A stretch of 64,000 nt of DNA from CAWKKW01 sp963850345 (GCA_963850345.1 CAWKKW010000009.1:186001-250000); one strand, 5' to 3'. Shown: positions 43,024 through 53,185, counted from the first letter of the stretch. Numbers and translations are program-made. Notes: generated from the letters alone by a model not told the origin.

Positions 43024-44742
43024 ATGAGGAAGATTCGTCCCATTGTGCTTGTTCTTGCAGTTTTGAGCACTTTCGCGCTTCGCGCCCAGAGTGGTAATTC
43101 TGCATCGCCAAATGCTCTAAGTGATCGGACCGTGCATATCCAGGTAGACCTCAGTAAGTCCATAGGTGCCTACAAGCCAATCTATAGCTGGTTTGGCTAT
43201 GATGAGGCGAACTACACGACCACACCCAACGGCAAGGCGCTGTTGCACGAGTTACACGATCTTAGTCCGGTTCCGGTCTATATTCGAGTTCATCACCTGT
43301 TCACCTCCGGAAACGGTGTCCCCGAACTGAAGTGGAGTTCCACGAATGTATACACCGAGGATGAAAAGGGAACTCCGCAGTACGATTTCAGCATCATCGA
43401 CGAAATCTTCGATTCTTTTAAGTCAGCAGGAGTGCGACCAATGGTCGAACTCGGGTTCATGCCCCAGGACCTGGCGGCCCAACTTCCCGATCGGCACGAG
43501 CCTTACCAGGTGCATTATCCACAGAGTACGGTCTCCGGAGCGGTAAACAATCCACCAAAAGATTATGCGAAGTGGGGTGAGCTTGTTCGCGCTGTTACAT
43601 CTCATCTCGTTAAGCGCTATGGAAGAACGACAGTGTTGCAGTGGTACTTCGAAGTTTGGAACGAGCCCGATATAGATTATTGGCACGGTACCCCTGAAAG
43701 CTATTGGAAGCTTTACGACTACGCTGTAGCAGCCGTACGTGCTGCCCTGCCCGGCGCAAAAGTAGGAGGCCCTGCATCAACAGGTCCGGGTTCAGAGAAA
43801 GCCTATAAATTCCTCGATGCATTCCTCAGGCACGTCGACACGGGCAAGAGCGCAGCCGATGGGAAGAAATTGCCCATGGACTTCATTTCTTTCCATGTGA
43901 AGGGGCAGCCACACTTCCACGAGGGCCGCGTCACGATGGGAATCAACAAGGAACTTACCGACGCTGACAAAGGCTTTGAGATAATCAGCAAATATCCAGG
44001 CTTTCGACATCTTCCCATCATCTTGAGCGAGGCAGACCCAGAAGGTTGCGCCGCTTGTTCGAGTAAGGTGAACCCGGCAAATAACTATAGAAACGGTACT
44101 CTTTATCCTGCGTATACGGCCGCCGCTTACAAGGGTCTTATGGAGTTAGGGGAACGACGGGATGTAGACCTACAAGCGATGTTGAGCTGGTCGTTCGAGT
44201 TCGAAGGCAAAGACTACTTCGAAGGATTTCGTTCCCTGGCCACCAATGGTATTGACAAGCCTATCCTCAACTTCTTTCGCATGGCTGCCCTCATGAGGGG
44301 AGATAGAGTAAGCGTTGCCAGCGACGGGCGCGTTTCCCTTGACGAGATGCTCGCGAGCGGAGTCCGATCGGCTCCAGATGTAGACGCATTGGCTACCAAA
44401 GCAGAGCACGAAGTCGAAGTCCTGCTCTGGAACTATCACGATAAGGACGAAACCGCCGCCGACTCGCCGGCAAATCTGGCTGTTGGAGGCATCCCTACCG
44501 GCATCAAGCGCATTCTCGTCACACAGTATCGAATCGATGAAACTCATAGCAATGCTTACACACTGTGGAAGGCCATGGGCTCACCACAGCATCCTTCTCC
44601 GGAACAGTGCGCCGAGTTGAAGGCCAGGGATGGGCTCCAGTTACTTACCTCGCCAAGCTGGATGGATGTGGATCGAGGGGCAATTTCGTTGCAAATGAAG
44701 ATGCCTCGTGAGTCGGTGTCCCTGGTGCAGCTAACCTGGTGA
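43024..44742 (+). CDS. GH39-like glycoside hydrolase (beta-xylosidase type), exported
   Basis: The 572-residue protein has a signal peptide (about 1-22) and a TIM-barrel of the GH39 kind. The acid/base Glu is in WYFEVWNEPDIDYW and the nucleophile Glu in LPIILSEADPEG, at beta-strands 4 and 7. A C-terminal beta-domain follows (about 460-572). Characterised members are beta-xylosidases, alpha-L-iduronidases and a few others. In a pectin locus the substrate might be xylogalacturonan or a side chain, which is inference. The start at ATG 43024 rather than 42988 is set by the signal peptide. Confidence 0.85.
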   Translation: MRKIRPIVLVLAVLSTFALRAQSGNSASPNALSDRTVHIQVDLSKSIGAYKPIYSWFGYDEANYTTTPNGKALLHELHDLSPVPVYIRVHHLFTSGNGVPELKWSSTNVYTEDEKGTPQYDFSIIDEIFDSFKSAGVRPMVELGFMPQDLAAQLPDRHEPYQVHYPQSTVSGAVNNPPKDYAKWGELVRAVTSHLVKRYGRTTVLQWYFEVWNEPDIDYWHGTPESYWKLYDYAVAAVRAALPGAKVGGPASTGPGSEKAYKFLDAFLRHVDTGKSAADGKKLPMDFISFHVKGQPHFHEGRVTMGINKELTDADKGFEIISKYPGFRHLPIILSEADPEGCAACSSKVNPANNYRNGTLYPAYTAAAYKGLMELGERRDVDLQAMLSWSFEFEGKDYFEGFRSLATNGIDKPILNFFRMAALMRGDRVSVASDGRVSLDEMLASGVRSAPDVDALATKAEHEVEVLLWNYHDKDETAADSPANLAVGGIPTGIKRILVTQYRIDETHSNAYTLWKAMGSPQHPSPEQCAELKARDGLQLLTSPSWMDVDRGAISLQMKMPRESVSLVQLTW

Positions 44743-44839
44743 AACCGCCGCCTGCGCTTACCACTCCATTTGAGTATCCTAAAGTCAGACAGCCATAAGG
44801 CGAGCGACGCGTAACAGCCTCAGCCGCAGGAGAGCCAAG

Positions 44840-46414
44840 GTGAATCTCGAAGACATTCTCATCGAAGGAAGTTGGACGCCGGCAACTGCCAGCGGGACCT
44901 TTCACGCCAACAACCCATCCACCCGTCAAGCAATTGGGCGCGACTTTCCTATCAGTTCGTGGCAGGATTGTGAACGCGCCCTCGCTGCTTCCGTGGAAGC
45001 TAGCCGTCAGTTGCAGACAACTCCAGCGGCGCAGATTGCTGAATTCCTTGAGGGCTACGCGACGAAGATAGAAACTCGGGCGCAGGAAATCGCGGCCCTG
45101 GCCCACGAGGAAACAGCACTCCCCCTCAATCCACGTCTGCTCCAGGTGGAGTTGCCTCGGACCACGACACAATTGCGGCAAGCAGCAGCAGCGGCTCGCG
45201 AAGGCTCGTGGGTGCAGGCTGTCATCGACACCAAGAGCAACATCCGGTCGTACTTCGCGCCGATCGGGCCCGTCGTCGTATTCGGCCCTAACAATTTCCC
45301 GCTGGCGTTCAATGGCATCTCAGGCGGAGATTTCGCCGCCGCGATCGCGGCCGGCAATCCGGTGATCGCCAAAGCGCACCCACTCCACCCTGGCACCAGC
45401 AAGGCCCTCGCAGAGTGTGCGAGCGAAGCCTTGCGGCAGTCGGGATTGCCGCCCGCTACCGTGCAAATGCTGTACCACCTGAGCAATGAAGATGGATTGC
45501 GCCTGGTCGCGGATCCGCGAGTCGGAGCTAGCAGCTTCACCGGCAGTCGCACGGCCGGCATGCGCCTGAAGGCCGCTGCAGATAAGGTGGGAAGGCCGAT
45601 ATATTTGGAGATGTCCAGCATCAATCCGATCGTCTACCTACCTGGTGCCCTTCGCGAGCGGGCCGAGGAGTTGGTGGCGGAGACCGCCAACAGTGCGCTT
45701 GCGGCTGCGGGTCAGTTCTGCACAAGCCCTAACCTTCTCTTTCTGCTCGACGGCCCCGAAGCAGTTACTTTCGCTAGACAACTTACTAACTTGTATAGCG
45801 AGCGGGCTCCAGGCCCTCTCTTCTCTCAGGCAGGAGTGGAGCAACTCGATGCCGGAGTAAAGCAGCTGGTAAGTAACGGAGCGAAGGTACTTACGGGGGG
45901 TTCGTCAGCCGACGGGAGGCCCGGGTATTGCTATGGCAACACGGTACTGCAGACCTCAGCAGAGCTCTTCCTTGCTCACTCGGACGAGTTGCAGCGCGAG
46001 GCGTTTGGCAACGCAACTACGATTGTCATCGCAAAGACCCCAACGGAGCTGTTGGCAGCCCTGGAGAGCTTGGAGGGCAATCTAACTGGATGCATCTATT
46101 CCAGTACTGCAGGCGAAGACGACGCGTTGTACACGCACGTTGCCGCCATTCTGCGTTCGCGTGTTGGCCGGCTCCTCAACGACAAAATGCCAACCGGGGT
46201 GGCGCTAAGTCCGGCAATGAATCATGGCGGACCCTTCCCCGCGACCGCGCACCCGGCATTTACAGCGGTAGGGATTCCTCGCTCCATGCTTCGATTCGGA
46301 ACGCTGCAATGCTTCGACAATGTTCGCCACCACCGGCTTCCACCCGCGCTGCAGGATCAGGCGCCCAATCCGCAGATGTGGCGACAGATGGATGGAGCCT
46401 GGGTCAGAGGCTAA
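44840..46414 (+). CDS. Alpha-ketoglutaric semialdehyde (2,5-dioxovalerate) dehydrogenase
   Basis: The 524-residue aldehyde dehydrogenase oxidises 2,5-dioxopentanoate to 2-oxoglutarate, the last step of non-phosphorylated arabinose, glucarate or galacturonate-derived routes. The subfamily is recognised by the N-terminal IEGSWTPATASGTFHANNPST, the NAD region FGPNNFPLAFNG, Glu in YLEMSSINP and catalytic Cys in GQFCTSPN. Length agrees with KGSADH (about 525). GTG 44840 has GGAG upstream. It lets sugar acids freed by the neighbouring enzymes enter the citric-acid cycle. Confidence 0.88.
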   Translation: MNLEDILIEGSWTPATASGTFHANNPSTRQAIGRDFPISSWQDCERALAASVEASRQLQTTPAAQIAEFLEGYATKIETRAQEIAALAHEETALPLNPRLLQVELPRTTTQLRQAAAAAREGSWVQAVIDTKSNIRSYFAPIGPVVVFGPNNFPLAFNGISGGDFAAAIAAGNPVIAKAHPLHPGTSKALAECASEALRQSGLPPATVQMLYHLSNEDGLRLVADPRVGASSFTGSRTAGMRLKAAADKVGRPIYLEMSSINPIVYLPGALRERAEELVAETANSALAAAGQFCTSPNLLFLLDGPEAVTFARQLTNLYSERAPGPLFSQAGVEQLDAGVKQLVSNGAKVLTGGSSADGRPGYCYGNTVLQTSAELFLAHSDELQREAFGNATTIVIAKTPTELLAALESLEGNLTGCIYSSTAGEDDALYTHVAAILRSRVGRLLNDKMPTGVALSPAMNHGGPFPATAHPAFTAVGIPRSMLRFGTLQCFDNVRHHRLPPALQDQAPNPQMWRQMDGAWVRG

Positions 46415-46446
46415 CCGGCCGATCAACATTCAACACTTAGGTGCAC

Positions 46447-47718
46447 ATGTCAGTTAGAATTGTTTCCTCGGCCGCGATTCTTCTTTGCGCCATCTTTGCG
46501 TCGTTCCCTCAACTCATGCGGGCCCAGGGCTTCTATCTTCACGATGGCGACCGGGTGGTGTTTTACGGCGACAGCATCACCGAACAGGGCTTTTACACTG
46601 CGGTGGTCGATCTCTACACCCGTACGCGCTTCCCCGCCATGCAGGTGCAGTTCTACACCGCTGGCATTGGCGGGGATCGCGTCAGTGGTGGCTTTGCCGG
46701 AGACGTTGATGAGCGCCTTGAGCGGGACGTGTTCTCACACAAACCAACCGTAGTTACGATCATGCTTGGCATGAATGACGGCGGATATCAGCCGCTCACT
46801 GATCAAATCCTCACCACTTACACCCAGGGCTACGAACATATTCTTCAATCGATCCGCAAGACTCTTCCGGATGCGCGGATTACGATTCTCGGGCCTTCGC
46901 CTTATGATGAGATCACCCGTCCGCCGATGTTTCCCGGCGGTTACAACGACGCTCTGCTCAAGTTAGCCTCCGCGGATCAAGCGCTAGCCAGAAGATACAA
47001 GGCACTCTACATCGATCTGAATGCGCCTCTGACTGCCGCGCTGGGCCGCGGCAACCAACTCAATTCTTTAGCCACCGAGATGCTTATTCCAGACCGAGTG
47101 CACCCGGGCCTGGCCCTGCATTGGATCATGGCCTCGGCGATCCTGAAGGGCTGGGGCGCTCCTCGCGTCGTTAGTTCGACTCACCTCGACGCCGCTGCCT
47201 CCAACGTGACCTCTGCCCAGGGAACTCAAATCACGGATGTTGTGAAAGATAACTCCTCGCTTACCTGGAAGCAACGGGATGAAGCTCTGCCTCTTCCCCT
47301 TGACTCAAGTTCGGAAGATCTTGCCTTTGTACGAAATGTAAGTGACATAGAAGAGACTCTTAACCAGGAGTTACTCCAGGTGGACGGCCTCCCGGCGGGC
47401 AGGTATGCGCTATCCATCGACGGCACAACTGTAGCCGGCTTCTCATCTGCCCAGTTGCAGTCTGGAATTAACCTGGCTGAGTGGAAGACGCCTATGCGCC
47501 AGCAATCGCAAGCCGCCATGTGGCTCATTCGCGATTACGAATACACTCAGCTCGTACACACGCGTTTACTGGTGCGCGACAGAGACAAACATCTGCCGAG
47601 CCAGGCTGGAGATGCGGAGCTGAAGAAATTCGAGACGTTGGAGCAGCAGCTCATTGAGGACGCGGTTCAACCTACGCCGCACACGTTTCGCCTGGAACTG
47701 GAACCTGGCGCTCCGTAA
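46447..47718 (+). CDS. SGNH/GDSL hydrolase, exported (probable carbohydrate esterase)
   Basis: The 423-residue protein has a signal peptide (about 1-26) and an SGNH core: block I VFYGDSITEQG with Ser43, block II Gly (GIGGDRVSGG), block III Asn (MLGMNDGGY) and block V with DRVHPG. A C-terminal beta-rich extension of about 170 residues has no recognised family. The position suggests deacetylation of pectin or rhamnogalacturonan, but the core alone does not fix specificity. ATG 46447 is preferred to GTG 46441. It closes the pectin locus. Confidence 0.83.
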   Translation: MSVRIVSSAAILLCAIFASFPQLMRAQGFYLHDGDRVVFYGDSITEQGFYTAVVDLYTRTRFPAMQVQFYTAGIGGDRVSGGFAGDVDERLERDVFSHKPTVVTIMLGMNDGGYQPLTDQILTTYTQGYEHILQSIRKTLPDARITILGPSPYDEITRPPMFPGGYNDALLKLASADQALARRYKALYIDLNAPLTAALGRGNQLNSLATEMLIPDRVHPGLALHWIMASAILKGWGAPRVVSSTHLDAAASNVTSAQGTQITDVVKDNSSLTWKQRDEALPLPLDSSSEDLAFVRNVSDIEETLNQELLQVDGLPAGRYALSIDGTTVAGFSSAQLQSGINLAEWKTPMRQQSQAAMWLIRDYEYTQLVHTRLLVRDRDKHLPSQAGDAELKKFETLEQQLIEDAVQPTPHTFRLELEPGAP

Positions 47719-47979
47719 TCCCGCGGACTTGTCTCAGCCGGCCTTTCCCCATCCCCAGGCCTGCCTATAACTGCTGCTGTTCTGCTCGCCCGACTCTACC
47801 CACTACTCGGATTGCAACTTACCGCTTGCACTCGGGAATCGAAGATGGTGTGATGAATTGCAGCATACCTGGGCAGGATGGCTTGACATCGCAGTCCGGA
47901 GGCTGTCGGTTATATGAGGCCTTAGCATGAGCGTTACAGGGTTAAGTTCAGGACCACTTACCTTCGGGGAAGAGGTGGA

Positions 47980-49428
47980 ATGACGTCCTCCACCCTTGAA
48001 TCGGCTGCCGAGGTTCTGCGGCCCCTGTGTGTCGATCTCGACGGCACCCTGGTCAAGTCGGACACCTTGGTAGATTCGTTGCTGGTTCTGGCCCGGTCTC
48101 ATCCCTCTCAAGTGGCGAAGGTGCCGATCTGGATACTTCGCGGCCGCGCTGTCCTCAAGGCTCGTGTCGCTTCATTGGTTTCGCTTGACCCCGCGCACCT
48201 TCCTTACAATCGAGAGCTTCTTCTCTATCTGCAGCAACAGCATCGCGAAGGTCGCACTATTTATCTCGCGACTGGCGCCGATAGCAGGACAGCGAATCGG
48301 ATCGCGGAACATCTAGGGATTTTTTCCGGGGTGCTGGCCAGCGACGGCCTCACCAACCTTACCGGGAAAGATAAGTTGCACACGTTGCGGAACACACTCG
48401 ACTCTCGGAATTTTGACTATATAGGGAACGCGCCTCCTGATTTGCCCCTGTTAGCGGAAGCTACTCAGGCAATGGTGGCGAATCCAACTTACTCGTTACG
48501 CAAGCTTCTTAGATCTCGTAAGCTTGTGCTTCATCGCACCTTTCAGGATCGCAGCTTCGCATTGCCCGCATTCCTCCATGCGATTCGCATCCACCAGTGG
48601 GCTAAGAACGCGCTTGTCTTCGTTCCCATGCTGCTGGCACACTCGCTCAACCGCCACACGTTTCTCAAGACGCTGCTTGCATTCCTTTGCTTCAGCTTGT
48701 GCGCTTCTGCCACCTACATCGTGAATGACCTGCTGGACATCGAGAACGACCGCGGCCACGCTAAGAAGCGCCATCGCGCCTTTGCCTCAGGAAATCTGGC
48801 GGCCAGTACAGGACTCGCAATTGCGATTGCATTTTGGGGGCTGGCTTCTGTTGGCCTGCGCTGGCTCCCTGCAGCTTGCCTCGGCTGGTTTTTCGCGTAC
48901 GTTGCCTGCACGCTGGCATACTCGCTGTGGCTGAAGCGGATCGTTCTCGTAGACGTGATCGTGCTCTCGGGCTTATACACGCTGCGCATGCTGGCCGGGG
49001 CCGCTGCCGGCGGAATCGTGATATCGCCCTGGCTGGCAGCGCTTTCAATCTTTCTGTTTCTCAGTCTGGCCATGGTCAAGCGCTACAGCGAACTGCAAAA
49101 TCTGCGCGCCAGCGGACTTACTCCGCGGAATGGCCGAGGCTATCTCCTGGTAGATATTGACCAGTTACGCAGTTTCGGCACGTCCAGCGCCTATGCCGCG
49201 GTTGTGGTCTTTGCGCTCTACATCAACGGACGCGAAGTGACCAGCATGTATGCGCACCCGCAGCGTCTTTGGCTCGCTACGCCGCTGCTCATTCTTTGGG
49301 TGAGCCGAATATGGCTGCTGGCTTCGCGAGGGTTACTCGATGAGGATCCAGTAGTCTTCGCTTTGACCGACCGCATGAGCCTGCTGATTGGCGCTGCCGT
49401 TTCTCTGATCGCCTTTGTCGCGATCTGA
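47980..49428 (+). CDS. HAD-UbiA fusion prenyltransferase (DPPR-synthase-like)
   Basis: The 482-residue fusion has a HAD-like phosphatase domain (about 15-185, motif I VDLDGTLVKSD, later FDYIGNAPPDLPLL) and a UbiA-type membrane prenyltransferase (about 200-480) with NDLLDIENDRGHAKKRHR as the first Asp-rich motif and a second at YLLVDIDQLRSFG. Such fusions resemble decaprenyl-phosphate phosphoribosyltransferases, with the HAD part removing a 5-phosphate. It may supply a lipid-linked pentose for cell-envelope glycans; the precise substrate is inferred. The motif GAAAGG lies in a loop between helices. AGAGG precedes the ATG. Confidence 0.87.
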   Translation: MTSSTLESAAEVLRPLCVDLDGTLVKSDTLVDSLLVLARSHPSQVAKVPIWILRGRAVLKARVASLVSLDPAHLPYNRELLLYLQQQHREGRTIYLATGADSRTANRIAEHLGIFSGVLASDGLTNLTGKDKLHTLRNTLDSRNFDYIGNAPPDLPLLAEATQAMVANPTYSLRKLLRSRKLVLHRTFQDRSFALPAFLHAIRIHQWAKNALVFVPMLLAHSLNRHTFLKTLLAFLCFSLCASATYIVNDLLDIENDRGHAKKRHRAFASGNLAASTGLAIAIAFWGLASVGLRWLPAACLGWFFAYVACTLAYSLWLKRIVLVDVIVLSGLYTLRMLAGAAAGGIVISPWLAALSIFLFLSLAMVKRYSELQNLRASGLTPRNGRGYLLVDIDQLRSFGTSSAYAAVVVFALYINGREVTSMYAHPQRLWLATPLLILWVSRIWLLASRGLLDEDPVVFALTDRMSLLIGAAVSLIAFVAI

Positions 49429-49443
49429 TGAGCTGCAAACCAG

Positions 49444-50679
49444 TTAGTGGATGGTTCGCATTTTGCGCTGCATGTAATCCATCAGGAGATATTCACCCAG
49501 CGTATCGGGCGTGGTGAAATAGGCCTTTCCACGGCACATCTGCGTCACCTTCTGCACAAACTGCACCAGCCCGAAATCCGACGCCAGCATAAACGTGTTG
49601 ATCACGATGTTAGATCGCTTGCAGCGCGAGACCTCTTCCAGCGTCTCGGACACCACGAGCGGGTCAAGCCCAAATGCATTCTTGTAAATGCGCCCGTCGG
49701 GAAGAGTTAACGCAGAGGGCTTTCCATCCGTGATCATCACGATCTGCTTCATGTCTTTGCGTTGGCGCTCAAGCACTCGCTGCGCCACTCTCAGGCCTTC
49801 GCGCGTGTTGGTGTAGTAGGGACCAACCTTGACCCGCGCCAGCTGCGAAATCGGCAACTCCTCGGCCGAGTCGTGAAACAAAACCAGCGAGAGCGAGTCA
49901 CCCGGATACTGCGTGCGGATCAGGTGCGACAGAGCCATCGCCACCTTTTTCGCCGGCGTGAAGCGATCTTCCCCATACAGGATCATTGAATGCGAGCAAT
50001 CGAGCATGACCACCGTTGCGCACGAGCTCTGATACTCACACTGATGGACATGCAAGTCGCGGTATTCGACATTCAGCGGCAGATGCAAACCCTCGCGCGA
50101 GATAGCAGAACTCAGCGTGGCCGTCGTGTCCAGGTTCAGCGTGTCTCCAAACTCGTATTGGCGCGAAGCTCCGCTGGCCTCAATGCCCGTCGCCAGGTCG
50201 CGCGTATCATGGCGCCCAAAGCTTGATTTCCCCAGGGAACCGAGCAGGTCCCGGAGCGTCTTGAAGCCGAGAAAGTCCAGGCTCTTGTCCGTAACTTCGA
50301 ACCGAACTTCTCCCTGCACATCGCCAGTCTGTCCGCCCGTCTGCGACATCTTGGCCGGATCTTCCGCCCGCCGGGCTGAGATGTAGTTCTCCTGCTCCAT
50401 GCGCTGCATCAGCTGATCGATCAGCTCTTCCATCTTCCCGTCTGCTGAAATTTGATCGAGTTGCTCCTGTAACTGCTCGTCAAACGAATCACCCGACTCG
50501 AGTGCCTGCCGCAACGCCTCGCGCAGGTCCTCCATGGTGTGATCGAGCTCCTGAAAGCGCTGCATCGGATCCTGAAAACCTGAGTCGAGCAGATAATCCG
50601 ACAGCGCTTTCAGCAGGTCTTCCATGTCCATCTCGGAGCCGAGATCGCCATTGTATTTTGTGTAGCGAATGCGCTTCAT
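49444..50679 (-). CDS. VWA-domain protein, partner of the MoxR ATPase
   Basis: The 411-residue protein has an acidic helical N-terminal half (about 20-110, DLREALRQALESGDSFDEQLQEQL) and a von Willebrand A domain (about 220-390). The MIDAS motif is intact: D227-C-S229-H-S231, with Thr and Asp provided near QIVMITDGKPSAL. MoxR-VWA pairs act like Mg-chelatase D and I subunits, remodelling or inserting metal into a client. AGGAG stands eight bases before ATG 50679. It follows the ATPase gene by about 100 bases. Confidence 0.87.
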   Translation of the reverse strand: MKRIRYTKYNGDLGSEMDMEDLLKALSDYLLDSGFQDPMQRFQELDHTMEDLREALRQALESGDSFDEQLQEQLDQISADGKMEELIDQLMQRMEQENYISARRAEDPAKMSQTGGQTGDVQGEVRFEVTDKSLDFLGFKTLRDLLGSLGKSSFGRHDTRDLATGIEASGASRQYEFGDTLNLDTTATLSSAISREGLHLPLNVEYRDLHVHQCEYQSSCATVVMLDCSHSMILYGEDRFTPAKKVAMALSHLIRTQYPGDSLSLVLFHDSAEELPISQLARVKVGPYYTNTREGLRVAQRVLERQRKDMKQIVMITDGKPSALTLPDGRIYKNAFGLDPLVVSETLEEVSRCKRSNIVINTFMLASDFGLVQFVQKVTQMCRGKAYFTTPDTLGEYLLMDYMQRKMRTIH

Positions 50680-50782
50680 TGGAACCACTCCTGAAAAGCA
50701 GCTTCCTACGTCCTGAGGCTTGAACCAAAGCCGTACAGCGGCTCAGAATGCTTGCCATCCCGGGCCGCGGTAGATCAGCAAT

Positions 50783-52291
50783 TTAGTTGAACCCTCGGCG
50801 CGAGCGCCGTTGCTGTTGCTGGCTCTCGTAGTCGTATTCTGCGTCTCGTTCCTGCCGGCGAGGCGTCTTCTCGGCAGCGCTGAATCCGCGCTCTTCGCTC
50901 CTGCTCAGCTTGCGATGCGCCACCATGCCTTCGAGCAGAAATTCGGCCGCGGCGACCACCCGCTGCGGAGTCTCCGAGGCCTTCACGCCCAGGGGCGACA
51001 GCTTTTCAAAGAGGCCCTGTATCTCCTTCAGTTCGACCATGGCGCCGGCAGTAGGCTGGTCGTCGTCCAGTTTCACTGACCCTCCAAGATTGAACCACTG
51101 CTCAATCTGCTGCGTGTTCGTTCCGTCGAAGTACTTGTCGTAGATCTTGCCCACTGCTGTACGAATGAGTTCCCGGACTACCACATCGGCGCCGCGCATC
51201 TCGCCTTCGTACTCCAGTTCCAGCTTGCCGGAGATTCCCGGCGTAGCCGCGTAGATGTCGCTCACTCGCGGCAACACTACGTTTTCCCCATGCAGCAGCG
51301 CGCGTCGTTCCGCATTCGAGACCACCAGTTCCAGCGTGGAGATCGGCAGACGCTGGCTTACACCGCTGCGCTTATCCACCCGCTTGTCTTCACGCGCCGA
51401 AAAGGCGACCTGCTCCACAATCTCGCGCACGTATTGCGGAATCTCCGTCTTGGCTGCGTCTCGCTCCGACCACGCCTCCTGCGCCGTGATGGCGATGCCT
51501 TCTTCAAGCGTCTCAGGGTAATGCGTGCGAATCTCAGAGCCGATGCGATCTTTCAGCGGAGTTACGATCTTGCCGCGGGCCGTGTAGTCCTCTGGATTGG
51601 CGCTGAACACTAGCGCAACGTCCAATTCCAGGCGGATCGGGTAACCCTTGATCTGCACATCGCCCTCCTGCATGATGTTGAACAGGGCAACTTGAATCTT
51701 GCCCGCCAGATCAGGCAATTCATTGATGGCGAAGATGCCGCGATTGGCGCGGGGCAGCAAGCCGTAGTGCATGGTCAGTTCGTTTGAAAGATCCTGCCCG
51801 CCGCGTGCCGCCTTGATCGGATCGAGATCGCCGATCAGGTCGGCCACGGTGACGTCCGGCGTGGCCAGCTTCTCGACGTAGCGGTGCTCGCGTTCGAGCC
51901 ACGCGATCGGAGTGGCATCGCCTTCTGCGGCAATCAGGTCGCGACACCGGCGGCAGAGCGGGTCGTAGGGATTGTCACGGATCTCGCATCCCGCCACATA
52001 CGGCATGCGCTCGTCGAGCAAATCAGTCAGCGCGCGCAGAATGCGGCTCTTCGCCTGGCCCCGCAGACCCAGCAGGATGAAGTTCTGGCGCGACAGCACC
52101 GCGTTGATGATCTGCGGCACCACCGTATCTTCATAGCCGACGATGCCGGGGAAGATGGTCCCGCCTGATTTCAGCAGGTCAATCAGGTTCTCGCGCAATT
52201 CGTCTTTTACATGGCGCGACCGGAGGCGGCTCTCCGAATAAAGAGAACTGCTGCGAAGTGCTCCCAGATTCTGGGGAAGAGAGCGAGACAT
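50783..52291 (-). CDS. AAA+ ATPase of the MoxR/Mg-chelatase-I type
   Basis: The 502-residue ATPase has an atypical Walker A (LLGLRGQAKSR, 75-83, with Ser for Thr) and a Walker-B-like strand (RGIFAINELPDLAGKIQ with Asn-Glu), typical of the Mg-chelatase/MoxR group. Between them is an insertion with Cys102, Cys113 and Cys116 (CEIRDNPYDPLCRRC) that might bind metal. The C-terminal 60 residues are Arg/Gln-rich and disordered. AGGAG precedes ATG 52291; a frame to 52321 adds ten residues. It pairs with the VWA gene downstream. The client is unknown. Confidence 0.87.
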   Translation of the reverse strand: MSRSLPQNLGALRSSSLYSESRLRSRHVKDELRENLIDLLKSGGTIFPGIVGYEDTVVPQIINAVLSRQNFILLGLRGQAKSRILRALTDLLDERMPYVAGCEIRDNPYDPLCRRCRDLIAAEGDATPIAWLEREHRYVEKLATPDVTVADLIGDLDPIKAARGGQDLSNELTMHYGLLPRANRGIFAINELPDLAGKIQVALFNIMQEGDVQIKGYPIRLELDVALVFSANPEDYTARGKIVTPLKDRIGSEIRTHYPETLEEGIAITAQEAWSERDAAKTEIPQYVREIVEQVAFSAREDKRVDKRSGVSQRLPISTLELVVSNAERRALLHGENVVLPRVSDIYAATPGISGKLELEYEGEMRGADVVVRELIRTAVGKIYDKYFDGTNTQQIEQWFNLGGSVKLDDDQPTAGAMVELKEIQGLFEKLSPLGVKASETPQRVVAAAEFLLEGMVAHRKLSRSEERGFSAAEKTPRRQERDAEYDYESQQQQRRSRRGFN

Positions 52292-52448
52292 GTTGGCTCC
52301 TGTTGGCCTCGTGTGTTGCACCGAAATGAGAGGCGTGTCTTTAGAGTAGACGTGCCAACCCGAGGATTGGGTTCAACCACAAGTCCCGGGTGTGGCGAAG
52401 GAATGTGTGCTTTTCGGGAACTCTGCGCGTGACTCGCTGCTGCGCGGA

Positions 52449-53054
52449 TTACATCACATGTCCGTTCCGTACGGCAATGCGGGTCGTCTGTGCACCGCGG
52501 CGCAGCTTCGGCAGCATGGTGTTGTAGAAGTCGAGTAGCCGTCCGGTTCGCTCCGCATCCGACCGCAGACAGAGCAGTAGCTGTTTGAAATCCAGATCGA
52601 CCGGCAGCGCCGCGGCCAATTGGAAGGAGACTGGCTCGTCCAGATCGAGTGGCGAAAGCTCAATGTCTACACCGGCCAGCTCAAGGATCTCGAAGTGCAT
52701 GCCGGCGCACTCCTCACGCTCCGGCCGCGTCGACGTAGCACCATCGTCGTTGAACGGCTCCACCAGCGCCTGCAGAAAAGGCCGAGACTCGTCCAACATA
52801 TCAATCTCAAATCGCGATACACCCTCGCACAGGATGTCCAGCCGTCCATCGCTATAGCGTTCCAACACCCTGACTACTCTGGCCGTGCATCCGATGACGG
52901 CCAAACCAGCCGTCTGTGCGCGTACTACGCCAAACACACCCTGCGTTGCCAGGCATTCCCCAATCATCGCTTTGTACCGCTCTTCAAAGATGTGCAGCGG
53001 AAGCGGAGCTCCCGGAAAAAGCACAACATCCAGCGGAAATAGAGGAATCTTCAT
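52449..53054 (-). CDS. LON-protease N-terminal-domain protein without protease
   Basis: The 201-residue protein comprises only the LON substrate-binding domain: IPLFPLDVVLFPGAPLPLHIFEERYKAMI at the start, then GVSRFEI and a helical C-terminal part. The ATPase and serine-lysine protease domains of Lon (about 800 residues) are absent by design, as in many stand-alone LON-domain proteins. It may bind unfolded protein. It is monocistronic as far as can be seen, 157 bases before the MoxR gene on the same strand. Confidence 0.85.
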   Translation of the reverse strand: MKIPLFPLDVVLFPGAPLPLHIFEERYKAMIGECLATQGVFGVVRAQTAGLAVIGCTARVVRVLERYSDGRLDILCEGVSRFEIDMLDESRPFLQALVEPFNDDGATSTRPEREECAGMHFEILELAGVDIELSPLDLDEPVSFQLAAALPVDLDFKQLLLCLRSDAERTGRLLDFYNTMLPKLRRGAQTTRIAVRNGHVM

Positions 53055-53185
53055 AACTCTTGCAATTATGCGCGGGATTGCGAGACGGGAAACAGTGTCG
53101 GGTATATCTCTTTTGATTAGCCGGGATTTCCTATTGGCAGATTGAATGGCGGCTGCAGGCGCGCAAACGACTCATGAATCAGGGT

